Below, piece after piece: positions 1-10,292 of a DNA stretch of 64,000 bases; within the stretch, counting starts at the first letter, position 1, and each line of letters starts with the position of its first letter. The stretch comes from Microbotryomycetes sp. JL201. Its lineage: Eukaryota; Basidiomycota; Microbotryomycetes. The position numbers and the translations under genes were made by a program. A model generated the notes under the pieces. The model saw nothing but the letters and a program-made list of their open reading frames with translations, had not been told where the DNA came from and ran no database searches. The stretch covers positions 310,001 through 374,000 of the forward strand of contig JAQYUZ010000007.1 in NCBI GenBank assembly GCA_033819885.1, given 5' to 3'.

Positions 1-1243
1 GTTCCAACCGAGCTTGCCATCGACTTGGATCGCTTCCTTGCGATCGGTCGGATTCTTTGACACGAACCTGGCGAAGTTGTTGTTTAGCGCACTGACAATC
101 ACACTCGCAACATGGCCACTCACCTCTTCCTGAGCGCCAACAACATGGCCCTGAACCAGAAAAAGTTCAAGCCGTTCATGAGAATGTTGAGTCCGAGGTA
201 GAGGTACTTGATGTTGCCGATCTTTTGGCCGGCTCGCGTTTGGAGCAACAGTACCCAGACTTGATACGAATTGTACGTTCCCCATATCAGTCGGACGGCA
301 ACGTATGACATGCTAGGCGCACTGCATGAGCTTGATGTTTGAATGCGCCAACCCGAAAACTTACACGAGAAAGGCGCCGTTGACGAGTTGATAGATTGAA
401 CCGGTCAGCTGGAACTTGTCGAGGTACCAATGGGCATTCAGGAAGCTAGAAACACTACGAATGTCAGTATAGACGAATTTCGAATCGAAACAGAACGCTG
501 ACATGGTTGATAGCTCCCACTGCGTGCACCAGGCGAGTCAGCAGCAAATCTCGCCCGAAGCAGTCGACGCCGGCTCACAATCAAAAAGTTGGGTCCGCAG
601 AACATGAGGAAAGGCTTGAGCGTGTACAGGAATGCGAGCATGCAGCCCGCGCCGTGCAAAAAGAATCCCAATCCCTGGGTGTTGATGTGGCGTGCCGAGA
701 CGATGGCGTCCTGAGCGTTGTAAAGGACCGCCCGGGTCAGTTCAATTTGCCGTGATGCGAAGCTACAAGCGCAAACGGCGACTCGCCCACAAGAAATAGC
801 CTGTAGCGAACGCGCTCATTCGTCCTTCAGCCTGCCCGTAGCCGTAAATCAAGTCGCTCGTGATTTCAAGGGACGGCTTGCGTATCATTGCGATTGCGAG
901 AGGGGTTGCGACGAGAGCATAAGCCCAGCCGACCTGGTTGAGGGTGCGTATGGGTCAGTGTTTGGATGCAAAGCGGGCGACAAAAGCTGTGCTTGGTTTG
1001 GCGTACGACGTGCAAGTCCCAATCATCCTGCTTTGCCTTGACTTTCGGATAGTAGTTAGGGAACAGCTTCGGGCACACGACTGACGACAGTCTTTGGAGT
1101 GTGAAGGACGCGGCGCATGCGGCGATCGTGATGTGCACAACACCGGCGAGCTTGGGCAGTCCGAGCTGCGTGCACCATGGCAAGACGAGCTGTTGGAGCC
1201 AGACCGGCCCTTCGAGCGCCGGCGAGTTGAGCAGCGTCGACAT
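1..1243 (-). CDS. TLC-domain multi-pass membrane protein (TMEM56/TLCD4-like), 3' end outside window
   Basis: Exons that keep one frame are 1243-1007, 933-787, 710-579, 519-503, 445-365, 312-124 and 91-1, giving 298 codons before the window edge. The product has several hydrophobic segments and the TLC hallmarks: GYFLWD at the exon 2/3 join, then HGAGC, CGPNFLI, WELSTIFLNAHWYLDK and a late W-F-R segment. TLC proteins (TRAM, LAG1, CLN8 family) act in ER or Golgi membranes, often in lipid handling; the TMEM56-like branch has no firm biochemical role. The ceramide-synthase motif with paired histidines is not obvious, so it is probably not Lag1. The start at 1243 is the first ATG in frame. Oddities: the 786-711 intron has a GC donor (GCGAGT), and exon 519-503 is only 17 nt. 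The gene is divergent from the next one, with about 257 bp between the starts. Confidence 0.8.
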
Positions 1244-1500
1244 GGCCGAGGCCGCAAGTGTCGGGCGCGAGGGCGTGTGCCTGTAAGCTGGCCAGGGCGT
1301 GGTCGCCGAGGCGCCGAGTTGGCTCTACCGCAGCACAAAGCGGGTTGCACTTTGATCATACTATTTAGGAAACCTGTGAAGAGGCTATTGGTTCTTGCTG
1401 GAAGGACGGAGGACCCCCTATTTGACCTACGTCACGCGCTTTTGGCGCGGCCCTTTGAGCTCGTCGCCCCGACAAGTACCTACAGCCGCTGCACCGAGCC

Positions 1501-3025
1501 ATGTGAGTTGTCAAGCAGCAGGTTGAGACCGCACAGGAGCCGCCGAGGCTGACGACTGGGCGTTGCAGGTCCGGTGACAAGGCGCAAGCGTCGTCGCTGC
1601 CTGTGCTGGCGTGCCACCCCGGCTCATTGAACGCCTTTGCACTCAAACTAAAGCGTCAGTCGGCTCTGTTCAGCCGCAAGGCCGGCTCAGCCTAGTATTT
1701 GATGCTCACAACAGCTCTCGCGTGCCAGCATCCGACAATGTGCGGTCGTTGCAGGCAAGGGCGGCGCGCAAGCTGGCGATCCCTGGCGATGGATCAGACA
1801 TCAGCGTTCAGTACCTGTGGTGCGACGTCTACTACTCACTCGAAGACGGTCAGTCACCTCGCGCGCTCGCCTCGCCGAGCCACTTGGCCTGCAGCTTCGA
1901 CCTGCCATAAGCTCAGTTCGGCAGTCTCGCGCACTACCATTCTCTTTCGAGCGCACGTGAGCACACGCTGACTTTCAAATTGGCTTCAGATGAAGACTGG
2001 GAAGTCTTTCTGGACCGGCACGCGTCTTCGGCCGAGGTGCCATTGCTCTTGAGCTCGCCCCACATCCCGACAAGCAACCCGTCCATCGCGAGCGTTTCGT
2101 CCCTGCCCTCGTCAGGCGGCGGACGCTCACAACAAGCACAACACGACACGGCATCAGTCTACTCGTCGCAATCGTATGGCAGAGGCAGAGATCATGACAT
2201 CCGCCAAGGCACGAGCATGCACCTGCTCAGCTCGTCTACGAGCTCGCGACAGAATGGCGCGCCCAGCATCAGCTCTGCCAGGTCCCAAGACACGCAAGAC
2301 ACACTCGGAGCAAAGAGCAAACGCACAAAGAGCCTGGCGCCCTCCGTGCCAGACTACAAGATCAAGTTTGAAGAGTTTCACAACCAGGTAATCGCCTCGT
2401 TGAGCCGAGTTTGACAGTCGCTGACACTTGGAATGCTCAGCTCGGTGTGCGCACGTTCATCGGCTCAATCGGTCCAGTAGAAAACGTTCGCATGATGGCA
2501 AGTTGGCTCGGCCCATCCTGCCCGACGTCGCTGTCCTGACGCACAAGCATTATCGCAGATGAAGGCCGGCCACAGAGCGTGCTACATGTCTCGAGCGTTC
2601 GCTCAGCAGCACAACTTTATCCCAAAGGATGCCGCGCCTGGATTCTATGGCTTCTCGGGTATCACGAACTTGGGAACGTGGCCAATCAAGGTGCGCTGGT
2701 GAACGAAGGCGTCAAATTCTGATTGCTGATACGACTCTTATCTGCAGGTCGGAAAAAAGACCGTCGAACAGCAGGTGATGCTTGTCGAAAATTCGTACTT
2801 TCCCATCGTGCTGGGCCGGTAAGATTTCCGAGAAACGAAGCAGAGACGTCGAAACTGACAAATGAATCTGCGCGCGTGCTTTGTAGCTCTTTCATGGAAC
2901 GGCGAGGCGTGCGCACCGACCCGCTGGACCCGACGTCGGTCGTCTTCATGGACACAGGCGAAGTCGTGCCGACGGATCTTGTCATTGTCAAGGACGCTAA
3001 CGGCGAAGTCGTTCCCATCTCCTGA
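1501..3025 (+). CDS. Conserved protein with PB1/ubiquitin-like N-terminus and possible retropepsin-like C-terminus
   Basis: Eight exons fit one frame of 346 codons: 1501-1502, 1569-1654, 1696-1848, 1990-2387, 2441-2497, 2559-2690, 2748-2818 and 2887-3025. The ATG is split by the first intron (AT before GTGAGT, G after CAG). The N-terminal ~90 residues look like a small beta-grasp domain ending YLWCDVYYSLEDDEDW, as in PB1 or ubiquitin folds. A Ser-rich linker follows. The last ~150 residues contain GHRACYMSRAFAQQHNFIP, GFYGFSGITNLG and FPIVLGRSFM. Their order recalls a retropepsin fold (serine after the active loop, flap, then I-LG-F), but the expected Asp-Thr-Gly is replaced by Lys-Ala-Gly. 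I infer an enzymatically dead, host-gene version; the fold assignment is a guess. Intron 2498-2558 has a GC donor. Function unknown. Confidence 0.65.
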
Positions 3026-3510
3026 TGACTCGACAACCGCGTCTGTCTTGATATCGATATCCCCCGAAATTTGTAGCTCGTTTCTTTCGTAATTTTCGCT
3101 CGTACTGCTTTACAATCGCGTCTTCATAACCTGGAACGCTTGCACAATGTCAGTTTACGCCTTTATGCTGGACAGTCGCGCCTTTAACAAGTGACAGTGA
3201 CAATAGACCTGGTCACGTGACTTGCGCCACGTCGCGACGCGCGAACGCGTCATACCCTGCCAGCCGAGAATCAAACGTGAACACGTGCGACAGCTCGTGT
3301 TTCGTTAGGCATACACAAATCAATATTGGGAATAGAATGTATTCGATGCGACCACCTTTTTAAAGAATACACGATTTTAACGGTGCCCGAAAACTGTCTC
3401 AGGCGCGCCCGAAGCCGCGTTGAAGCTCTCGACGGCATCAACATCTGCAGAAACGGCCATCTCCATCGACTGTACATATTTGAGTTTCAAGTGGTGGACC
3501 AAACGAACGC
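3026..3510. other. Intergenic stretch of 485 bp
   Basis: No coding signal is convincing on either strand. It holds the 3' flank of the upstream gene, an AT-rich patch near 3320-3375 and the perfect palindrome GTCACGTGAC at 3212-3221, which may act as a promoter element for the ORF starting at 3511. Confidence 0.5.
3212..3221. promoter_or_regulatory. CACGTG palindrome (GTCACGTGAC)
   Basis: A perfect 10-bp palindrome with an E-box core. bHLH factors of the Cbf1/Pho4/USF type bind TCACGTGA. It lies about 300 bp upstream of the start at 3511. The same 9-mer TCACGTGAC recurs at three other intergenic places in this window. Confidence 0.5.
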
Positions 3511-5097
3511 ATGGCCGCGTGTCCGCCTCCACCGCCGCCGCCCGACCCACCTCACGCGCTCTTTACGCGCTCAGGCAGGTGCTCGACGCGGCCGATGACG
3601 ACGCGCAGGTCACTCAGTCCACTCGGAACCGACATGAAGCTGCCGAGCAGGCCTAACCTGCCGAGTCTGAGGCGCAGCAAGACAGTTGGCGCAGAGTGCT
3701 TGGCGTCAGACGACCCTAGCACGTCGACGAGACATGTATTGACAGATATCACAAACGTGTTCGTCGATCGGAGAACGGGCAGAGCTCTCGTTAGGGTAAG
3801 TCTCGCTATCTTTGGCCATGCAGGAAACACACAGCCGCGTGGTCGCTCAGGTCTCTCGGACGGTCACGGGCTGCGATCGGGCTACTGGGCACCGATAATC
3901 GGGCGCAGTCATCCAATCGCTTTTGAGCCGGGCGCCGCTGATATTCTTGCATTGCTCGCGCTTTGTATCGCGCAGGCCAACACTCTCGCCACAGTGCCGA
4001 CCGCATCACTGCCATCCTCGGACGCGCTGCCGTCGTCCGTCAACAGCCAGAACGAGAGTTCTCAGGCTAATCTTGGCACTGTGGTAATCTCGGCCAGCCC
4101 AGCGGGCCGGACGCGTCGAAGAACGCGGTCCTCCCTCAACTCCCCAGTATCGGCCGCCTTGCCAGAATTACGCACCACGGCTTCGGGCGAAACGGATACA
4201 GGCAGCTCGACGGGTGATGTGATACCAGAATTACGTCAACCTCTCCAGATGGTGTCGCGCTCGCATCGCGCGACTCGACCAGTTCATTCGTGGACGACAA
4301 CAACGACGACAACGCCAATTCGTCGCGCAGACAATGTCGTCAGCTCTCGCACGCGTCGTCAAACGCATGCTGATGGACCGCATACGGTCGAACGACTTCA
4401 ACGCTCTCCTAGTGCGCAATGGCTGTCAGCTGATCTGACGACTTCCGAGTCTCAATTGGAGGCTGGACCGTCCGAACCTCGAACTGTTCAATCGACCAAT
4501 TCAAGAGATCTTTCGCGAGAACCGTTCACATCCTCTTCGAGTTCTAGGTCTCGAAGACGCCATCGGGTTGATCTAGCGTCAACGTCATCCGACTTTGGCG
4601 TTCTCGATCAAGAAGCAGACGAACCGTCTACTGCACCCACGACTCCATCAAGCTCTTCACCTTCTTCTCTATCATTTATTGGGGCAGGAATGACGACGAC
4701 GACGACATTGACGACAACGACGAGATCGAGGACGAGAACGAGATCAACTCGAGCTTCTTACCCTCTTCCCGAAACGACTTCACAGCATTTACCTATCACT
4801 AGATCTAGAGAAAGGCTGTCAAATGCTCACGAAGCCTCGATTCGAAGGATTGGACAAGGCTTTCGATCAAGAAGTCTGACAAGTTTGTTTGGAAATCAAA
4901 CGAACGACTTGGTTGATCGTTCGTCAGGGGAGCAGTCGATAGAAGGACAAAGGACGAATGTCGCGGTGACGAGATCGAGATCAGATCCGTCGAGTCGTGA
5001 TGCGACAGAAGCACAAAACGAAAGCGTTTCAAAACGACTGAGGACGAGGCGCAGGACGAGCTTGAACGGACCGACGGGCTCTGGTGGACTCAGATGA
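3511..5097 (+). CDS. Low-complexity Ser/Thr/Arg-rich protein, unrecognised
   Basis: An uninterrupted ATG-to-TGA frame of 528 codons. I do not recognise a domain. The start has a seven-proline run. Residues ~75-95 read VLTDITNVFVDRRTG; the L-T-D-I-T-N part resembles the region after the destruction box in cyclins, which may be coincidence. The rest is Ser-, Thr- and Arg-rich with short Thr runs from ACG/ACN repeats (4690-4730) and an Arg-rich basic tail, as expected of a disordered nuclear protein. A consensus GTAAGT at 3796 and a CAG at 3975 would remove 180 nt in frame, taking out the only non-repetitive, partly hydrophobic patch, so a spliced form of 468 aa is plausible. Nothing on the opposite strand competes. 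Confidence 0.55.
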   Translation: MAACPPPPPPPDPPHALFTRSGRCSTRPMTTRRSLSPLGTDMKLPSRPNLPSLRRSKTVGAECLASDDPSTSTRHVLTDITNVFVDRRTGRALVRVSLAIFGHAGNTQPRGRSGLSDGHGLRSGYWAPIIGRSHPIAFEPGAADILALLALCIAQANTLATVPTASLPSSDALPSSVNSQNESSQANLGTVVISASPAGRTRRRTRSSLNSPVSAALPELRTTASGETDTGSSTGDVIPELRQPLQMVSRSHRATRPVHSWTTTTTTTPIRRADNVVSSRTRRQTHADGPHTVERLQRSPSAQWLSADLTTSESQLEAGPSEPRTVQSTNSRDLSREPFTSSSSSRSRRRHRVDLASTSSDFGVLDQEADEPSTAPTTPSSSSPSSLSFIGAGMTTTTTLTTTTRSRTRTRSTRASYPLPETTSQHLPITRSRERLSNAHEASIRRIGQGFRSRSLTSLFGNQTNDLVDRSSGEQSIEGQRTNVAVTRSRSDPSSRDATEAQNESVSKRLRTRRRTSLNGPTGSGGLR

Positions 5098-5374
5098 AAG
5101 CATCTAGCACGCTGTTTTATTGTGTACATAGGTCTCAATCAGGCGGTAGAACACTCGGTATTCAAAGGGTGAAGCGACGATTTGCAACGAGAAAAGCAGT
5201 TATTGTGCACAACATAAACACCAAGCGACCAAACGAAAGCCAAAGAAGCCCGCACGAGACAGAGAGAGAGAGAATGTCTAAAATGATGAGATAGAGAAAG
5301 AGACTGACCGTTGGACACCAGTCCGCTTTTCAGAGCCCGTATTAAACTTTTGAAGCAGACCATGGACCAGCCGT

Positions 5375-8273
5375 TCAGTCTTCACGGTGTTGCACAGAAT
5401 CCCAAACTTCGTCTTGACGGTATTTGGGCAATTCGCCTCCATGACGAGCTCGCTCGGCTTCCAGTTCGTCCTCTCTTGCTTGGCGCATCAACATGGCTTG
5501 TTCGCTGGGGCGCAGTGTAGGTTCGGGCGCCGAGCGATCAACTTTGAACGAATCCCATTCGCGCCCTGACGCGTGCTTGCGTTTGGCCTCGGCCGCCTTG
5601 GCACGTTCGGCGTCCAAAGCAGCTTGCAACTGCGAGATCGAGGCCAGGTCAGCATGATAGCAAGAACGCGTAAAAGAGCAGACTGACTCGTGCACTGCGT
5701 TCCTTCTTTTCATTCTCGGCAGCGAGCCTAGCAGCTTTCGCAGCGCGCTCCTTTTCTGCAAATAAACGCCGCTGTTCATTCTCTTGACGAACTTGGTTCT
5801 CGTACTCTTTCTTTTCGCGGTCAATGTCCTGCGCATCATCGAAAACGCATTCAGAACAACTTTGTACGAATCGACCAGTGACAAACAAACTCGCCGCCTG
5901 GCGCTGCAACTCAATCTCGTTCTTGAGTTTCATGCGGGCCATGAGCTCGTCAAGCTGAGCTTCCTTCACAGCATCGCGCTTCTTCTCGACAATCTGGCAA
6001 GAGAAGCTCATCAACAATTGGCACTTGAATAGCAATCTCATAGGGCCTACTGGTCCATTGACCTCAGCCAAATTCTTGGCGAGATGCTGAGCTGGACGAG
6101 AACCAGCACGAGGCGGACGAACTCGTTCTTGAGGTCGACCACCGGCAGGAACATAAGTTGAAGCCGAGGCTTGCAGTTGCGTTGATGCGATTGCAGGTGG
6201 CGCTAATGCTGGATCATCCAGGGCAGAGCCAGTCTGGCTCTCGGGCGTCAATGTCGAGGCAGTGTCGCCCCAACCAGAGACGGAAGATGCAGCTGACGGC
6301 ACTTGCGAGTGATCTCCTGATGCCCATCTTGAAGCGTCCGTGTCATTGACAGTCGAAACCTTTCGAGAAGCGCGCGGCGCCGCGGTTGCCGCCGATGACG
6401 CATCCCAGTTCGAGACTTCGGCAGCGGTAAGTCCAGAACTTTGGACCGATTCACCCCAACCGGAAGCAGATTCTGACGAAGGAGCAGCCGTTGGCGCTGT
6501 TGGCGTGTTCGGCTGGGCCCACTCTGAAGCTTCCGTGCCGTTGGTAGTGACGGCTTTCTTCGGAGTGGCGGCGCGGGGAGGACTCGTCGAAGAAACCTTC
6601 GTCACGGGCGTCGCCTGCCACGAGCCGTTCGTAGCAGACTCTGGCACTGGTGTAGAAGCCCATTCGTCGGCAGAAGTCGATTGCGCTGGATCCAATGACA
6701 GGGGCGAAGACTTGTTCCAAGCCGATCTTTGCGCCGCCCAGTCGGCCTTTTTGGTCTGCCTTTTTGAAGGCTCTGCAGGCTTGATACCCCAACCTCCGAT
6801 GACTTTTTGTGCAGGCTCAGGTTCGCCAGAGCCGTCCAGCTTGAAGGACGTTGCTTCGGCAGTTGGTGTCTTGACCACTGGAGTCGGCGCCTTGTCTGAG
6901 GGCGCATTTGTCGGAGATGCGCTCGCTGCTGACGTTCCCCACCCAGAAACCGTTTCGACATGAATTTGCTCGCGTGAGCGGGCAGCCGGGCCAGGCGCTA
7001 CTTGATCGCTGGCAGTCGCCCACTTTGACGATGCAGTCGAGCGATCTCCAGGCGTGGTAGCTCCTGAGCGGGTCTTGGTAGAATCTCTGGCCATGTTTGA
7101 AGCCGAGTCCGAATTCGAAAAGCCGTTGCTGGTCGCAGCGGGCTCGGCGTCTTCGGACGCAGTCCAGCTTGAAAGGCCAGAGACGGCCTCGGTGTCGATG
7201 CTCGAGGCGCGTTCTAATGTGGTGTTGTTATCGAATTGCTGCGCGTTGTTGCCCCAACCGTCGACGCCCGCGGTTGCGGTCACGGGCGAAGGTGGGGCGC
7301 CCCAAGAATCGTTAGACTGAGGTTCGGCGCCCCCGGCCATTGCAGGTTGCTCTCCGCCCCAAGCATCGTCGCTAGCTGGACCTCGCTCAGTTACGTGACC
7401 AAATGACTCGTTTTTACGTCCATAGCTGCTGGAAGTGTCACAGTAGCTCGGACGACGATCTTGAGGTGCTTGCTGATGAGGCGGGAGTGTCGGAAGACCT
7501 CCGAAACCGCCAACGCCATAGCCTCCATTGCTTCCGGTCCCTCCGCCAAAGCTGCCTCGGCTGCTGCTAAAACCTCCGTCGGCGTTGGAACCGCCTCGGG
7601 TACCACCGCCAAAACCTCGGCGCGGCTTGTCTTGCTCAAAGTCGACAGGCCGATTTGTCGTGCTGCGTCCAAACTTGTCCAAAGAGATGCCACGTGCCTC
7701 CAATGCGTCCATGAAGGATGAATACTGCGACGGCAATGGTCTGCGGCGGCCGCGGGCATCTGGCTCTGGCCATTTCGCATTTCCGCGAACATGAGGCGTC
7801 GAAATGGCGCTTGTCGACGTTTGTTGTTGCTCAATGATGCTCGCTTCGACATGGACCCAGTGCTGAGTCGCATCGTGCGTGTGGTGGTCATCGGTCGCGA
7901 CCGCCGCATCGCCCCAGCTTGATACAGAGTGCTCGACCTTGACGTGCGAGTCGTCGATCTGTCCCCACGAGTCTTCCGGAGACGAAGCCGAGACAACTTC
8001 TGTCAGAGTCGCAGTGGAAGTCGTCGATTCTGTCGTGTAGCTCGAGTCGCCCCAACTATTGTCGCCCGCATTGTCCCACGAGGACGCCACAGCCGGCGGT
8101 GACTGCGAAGGCGTACCCCAGTCGTCTGCGCTACTCGAATATGTGGTCATGGCGGGTCTCACCGGCGCAGGTTGACCTTGTCGATGAATGAGTTGGCGCT
8201 GCTGCTGACGCTCTTGCCGTTGGCGTTGCAGTTCCTGAGTGATGGCAAGGTGCGGCGGCGGCGGAAGGCTCAT
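5375..8273 (-). CDS. WG/GW-repeat protein, candidate Argonaute-hook (Gwo1/GW182-like) protein
   Basis: Exons 8273-6051, 5993-5895, 5828-5688 and 5629-5375 give about 905 aa. More than twenty tryptophans are spread over residues ~50-650, and about eleven are WG dipeptides in short repeats such as SGWG, DSWG, SSWG and DGWG, separated by Ser/Thr/Ala/Pro-rich disorder. Around residues 210-260 is an RGG/FGGG-rich patch, typical of RNA-granule proteins. The N-terminus is Gln/Arg-rich, and the C-terminal ~200 residues form a charged Lys/Glu/Arg coiled coil. Tryptophans spaced in disordered Gly/Ser context are how GW182, Tas3 and Cryptococcus Gwo1 bind Argonaute; that role here is inference. Introns 6050-5994 and 5894-5829 are both in frame, so they might be retained; the second would have a GCGAGT donor. 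The intron 5687-5630 is required to reach the last exon. Confidence 0.7.
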
Positions 8274-9020
8274 GCGATGCCAATCTCGCTTAGTCTAATT
8301 TATGCGTCGGCGTTCCACTTTTACCGACCGTGGACTAGTGATATGGACGATCGAATCAGAGTCAGCATCCAGGAGTCACGTCGCTCGGTGCTGCGCATGC
8401 TCGCGGAAAACTTCTTGCGGCGGCGTTTGCATGCACTAGACGCGTCAAGTAGCTCACCAGTCTAGGGACACAGCACACACGCGTTCTTTTCCGATGTGCT
8501 GGAGTGGATAAAGGCGGTGCGGAGATGTAGCAAGAGGGCGGAAGCGACGAGGGCAGAGTTTGTGCGACCGTTCGTTGGGCGACGAGGATCGTGCACTCTC
8601 CTTTGTACCTTCTATATCTGGAATCAGTTGGTAGCCCTCGAGTGCTGCTGCCACTTGATGTGTGACCTGCAATATTACGCATCATGACCTCTGAATTTGC
8701 GGGATAATCAGAAACAGGGGGATCGAACGAAATGCAACGTCTCTCACAGTTCAATGAAGGACAGGGTAAATTATGTTGATGAAGCGTGCTGCATCAGGCT
8801 GTGAAAGCCCAGGTGGAGCTCCAGTGCTTTTGTGGACGACGAGGCCCGCGCTCGGCGGCGTTGCTGGCGGCTTTGACTCTCTGAGGGATTCAGTCACGTA
8901 AGTCGCCCTCGGCATAACCGCGCATAGACTGCGACTGACTTCAAGAGCTGTCTGTGCCTTGATGCTGGTCCCACCGCGCCGTATCGGTCTCGCCATCGTT
9001 GACGCACGCACAGGCCCACA
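8274..9020. other. Intergenic region of 747 bp between divergent genes
   Basis: It separates the divergent starts of the WG-repeat gene and SKP1 and should hold both promoters. Open frames here are short, overlap on both strands and show no recognisable motif. I see no RNA gene or repeat. Confidence 0.4.
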
Positions 9021-10030
9021 ATGTCCAAAGTCATCCTCACAACGTAAGCATTCGGCTTCGGCCGCGCTGCGGGATTGCAAAGCTGACTCGTCTATTCCCC
9101 GCTGCTCTGCTCCAAACGCATGCTCGTTTCGCTTTGTCACGATGCGCCGCTGCCGCCCCGCCCGCGCGTTCTGCGCTTGTCTCCGCCATCTACTTCTCAA
9201 TACAGCTCAGACAATGAGCAATTCAAGGTTGAGCCCGAGGTGGCCACCCGCTCAGTCTTGATCAAGAACATGATCGAGGGTACGGCTCCGCCCTCGTCGA
9301 ACTCGCGCTGTTCTGTCTGGCGCTGTGCAGCACACTTTCCACTGGACAAGCGCTAATTTGCACTTATCTGCAGATGTCGGAGAGAGCGATCAACCCATCC
9401 CGCTGCCGAACGTGTCGTCGAATGTGCTCAAGAAGGTGTGGCCCATGAAGCGGTGTAATCACACGTTCTGCCAGGCTGACGACGATTCTGCGCAGGTGCT
9501 CGAGTGGTGCGAACACCACAAGAATGACCCCGAGCCGATCGCCGAGGATTTGGACGACACTCGACGGAAGACGACCGAGATCAGCGACTGGGATTCCAAG
9601 TGTCAGACTTCCATGAAGGCACTCGTTGTGCAGTCAACAACTGGCTGACCCTGCTGCTCTTCGGCGCTTCCTTACAGTCATTCAAGTCGACCAGGAAATG
9701 CTTTTCGAGATCATTCTGGCCGCCAACTATCTCGACATCAAACCTTTGCTGTACGCAGCTTGCAATCGACAGATCAGAGATTGATGTTCTGACGCTTTGA
9801 TTTTTTTTTTTTCTTTTTTCTTGCAGTGACGTGGGCTGCAAGACAGTTGCCAACATGATTAAGGGCAAGCAGCCCGAAGAAATTCGCAAATTGTCAGTCT
9901 CCCGTGTCCGCGTCGTCTCGCCGTTCGCGCACTGACCGCTTTGGTAAACAGGTTTAACATTGTCAACGACTTTACTCCTGAAGAGGAGGCACAAATCAAG
10001 AAGGAGAATGAGTGGGCCGAGGACCGTTAG
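9021..10030 (+). CDS. SKP1: Skp1, SCF ubiquitin-ligase adaptor
   Basis: Seven exons (9021-9043, 9206-9279, 9374-9435, 9496-9601, 9678-9750, 9827-9892, 9952-10030) make a 160-aa protein, normal for Skp1. It begins [17 protein letters not shown] and carries the BTB/POZ-like fold ([27 protein letters not shown]). It ends with the dimer/F-box-binding helices: [38 protein letters not shown] and final WAEDR. Skp1 links cullin-1 to F-box proteins in SCF ligases and is also a subunit of the kinetochore CBF3 complex in yeast. The intron before exon 6 has a long T-rich tract (9800-9830) that serves as polypyrimidine tract. All six introns are GT-AG. Confidence 0.97.
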
Positions 10031-10292
10031 ACAGCGTGTGTGTGGCATTTAAGCCGTTTGGCCTTTTTCGTTCTTGACGAGCTCACTCATCTTGATGATT
10101 CGTGAGCCTCGCAAGCCCCACCTTTGACTTCGTTTCTAAATTTGCAGTACAACTCTGTTTCGCTCCTCTTTTGCAAAGAAACCATTGCTTTTGTAAACCG
10201 CAGGAATGCGTATGAGCGGACTCGTAGGTTTTGTTTTAACAACACTTGAAGATCTAAAACAACCATGCACGACGGAAACCCCGAACGTATCC

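Noticed and set aside
4300-4740. ACG/ACA-rich repeats as a possible minisatellite
   Set aside because: Units are irregular and only locally repeated; they encode Thr and Arg runs of the open frame and show no fixed period.
5257-5276. Short GA repeat
   Set aside because: About ten GA units between two convergent genes; too short to be more than a microsatellite or purine tract.
6340-6963. Long plus-strand open frame of 207 codons
   Set aside because: It runs antisense inside the WG-repeat gene, with composition set by that gene's codons, and has no recognisable motif.
9801-9830. T-rich run that might be a terminator
   Set aside because: It lies inside an SKP1 intron just before the acceptor, so it is the polypyrimidine tract.
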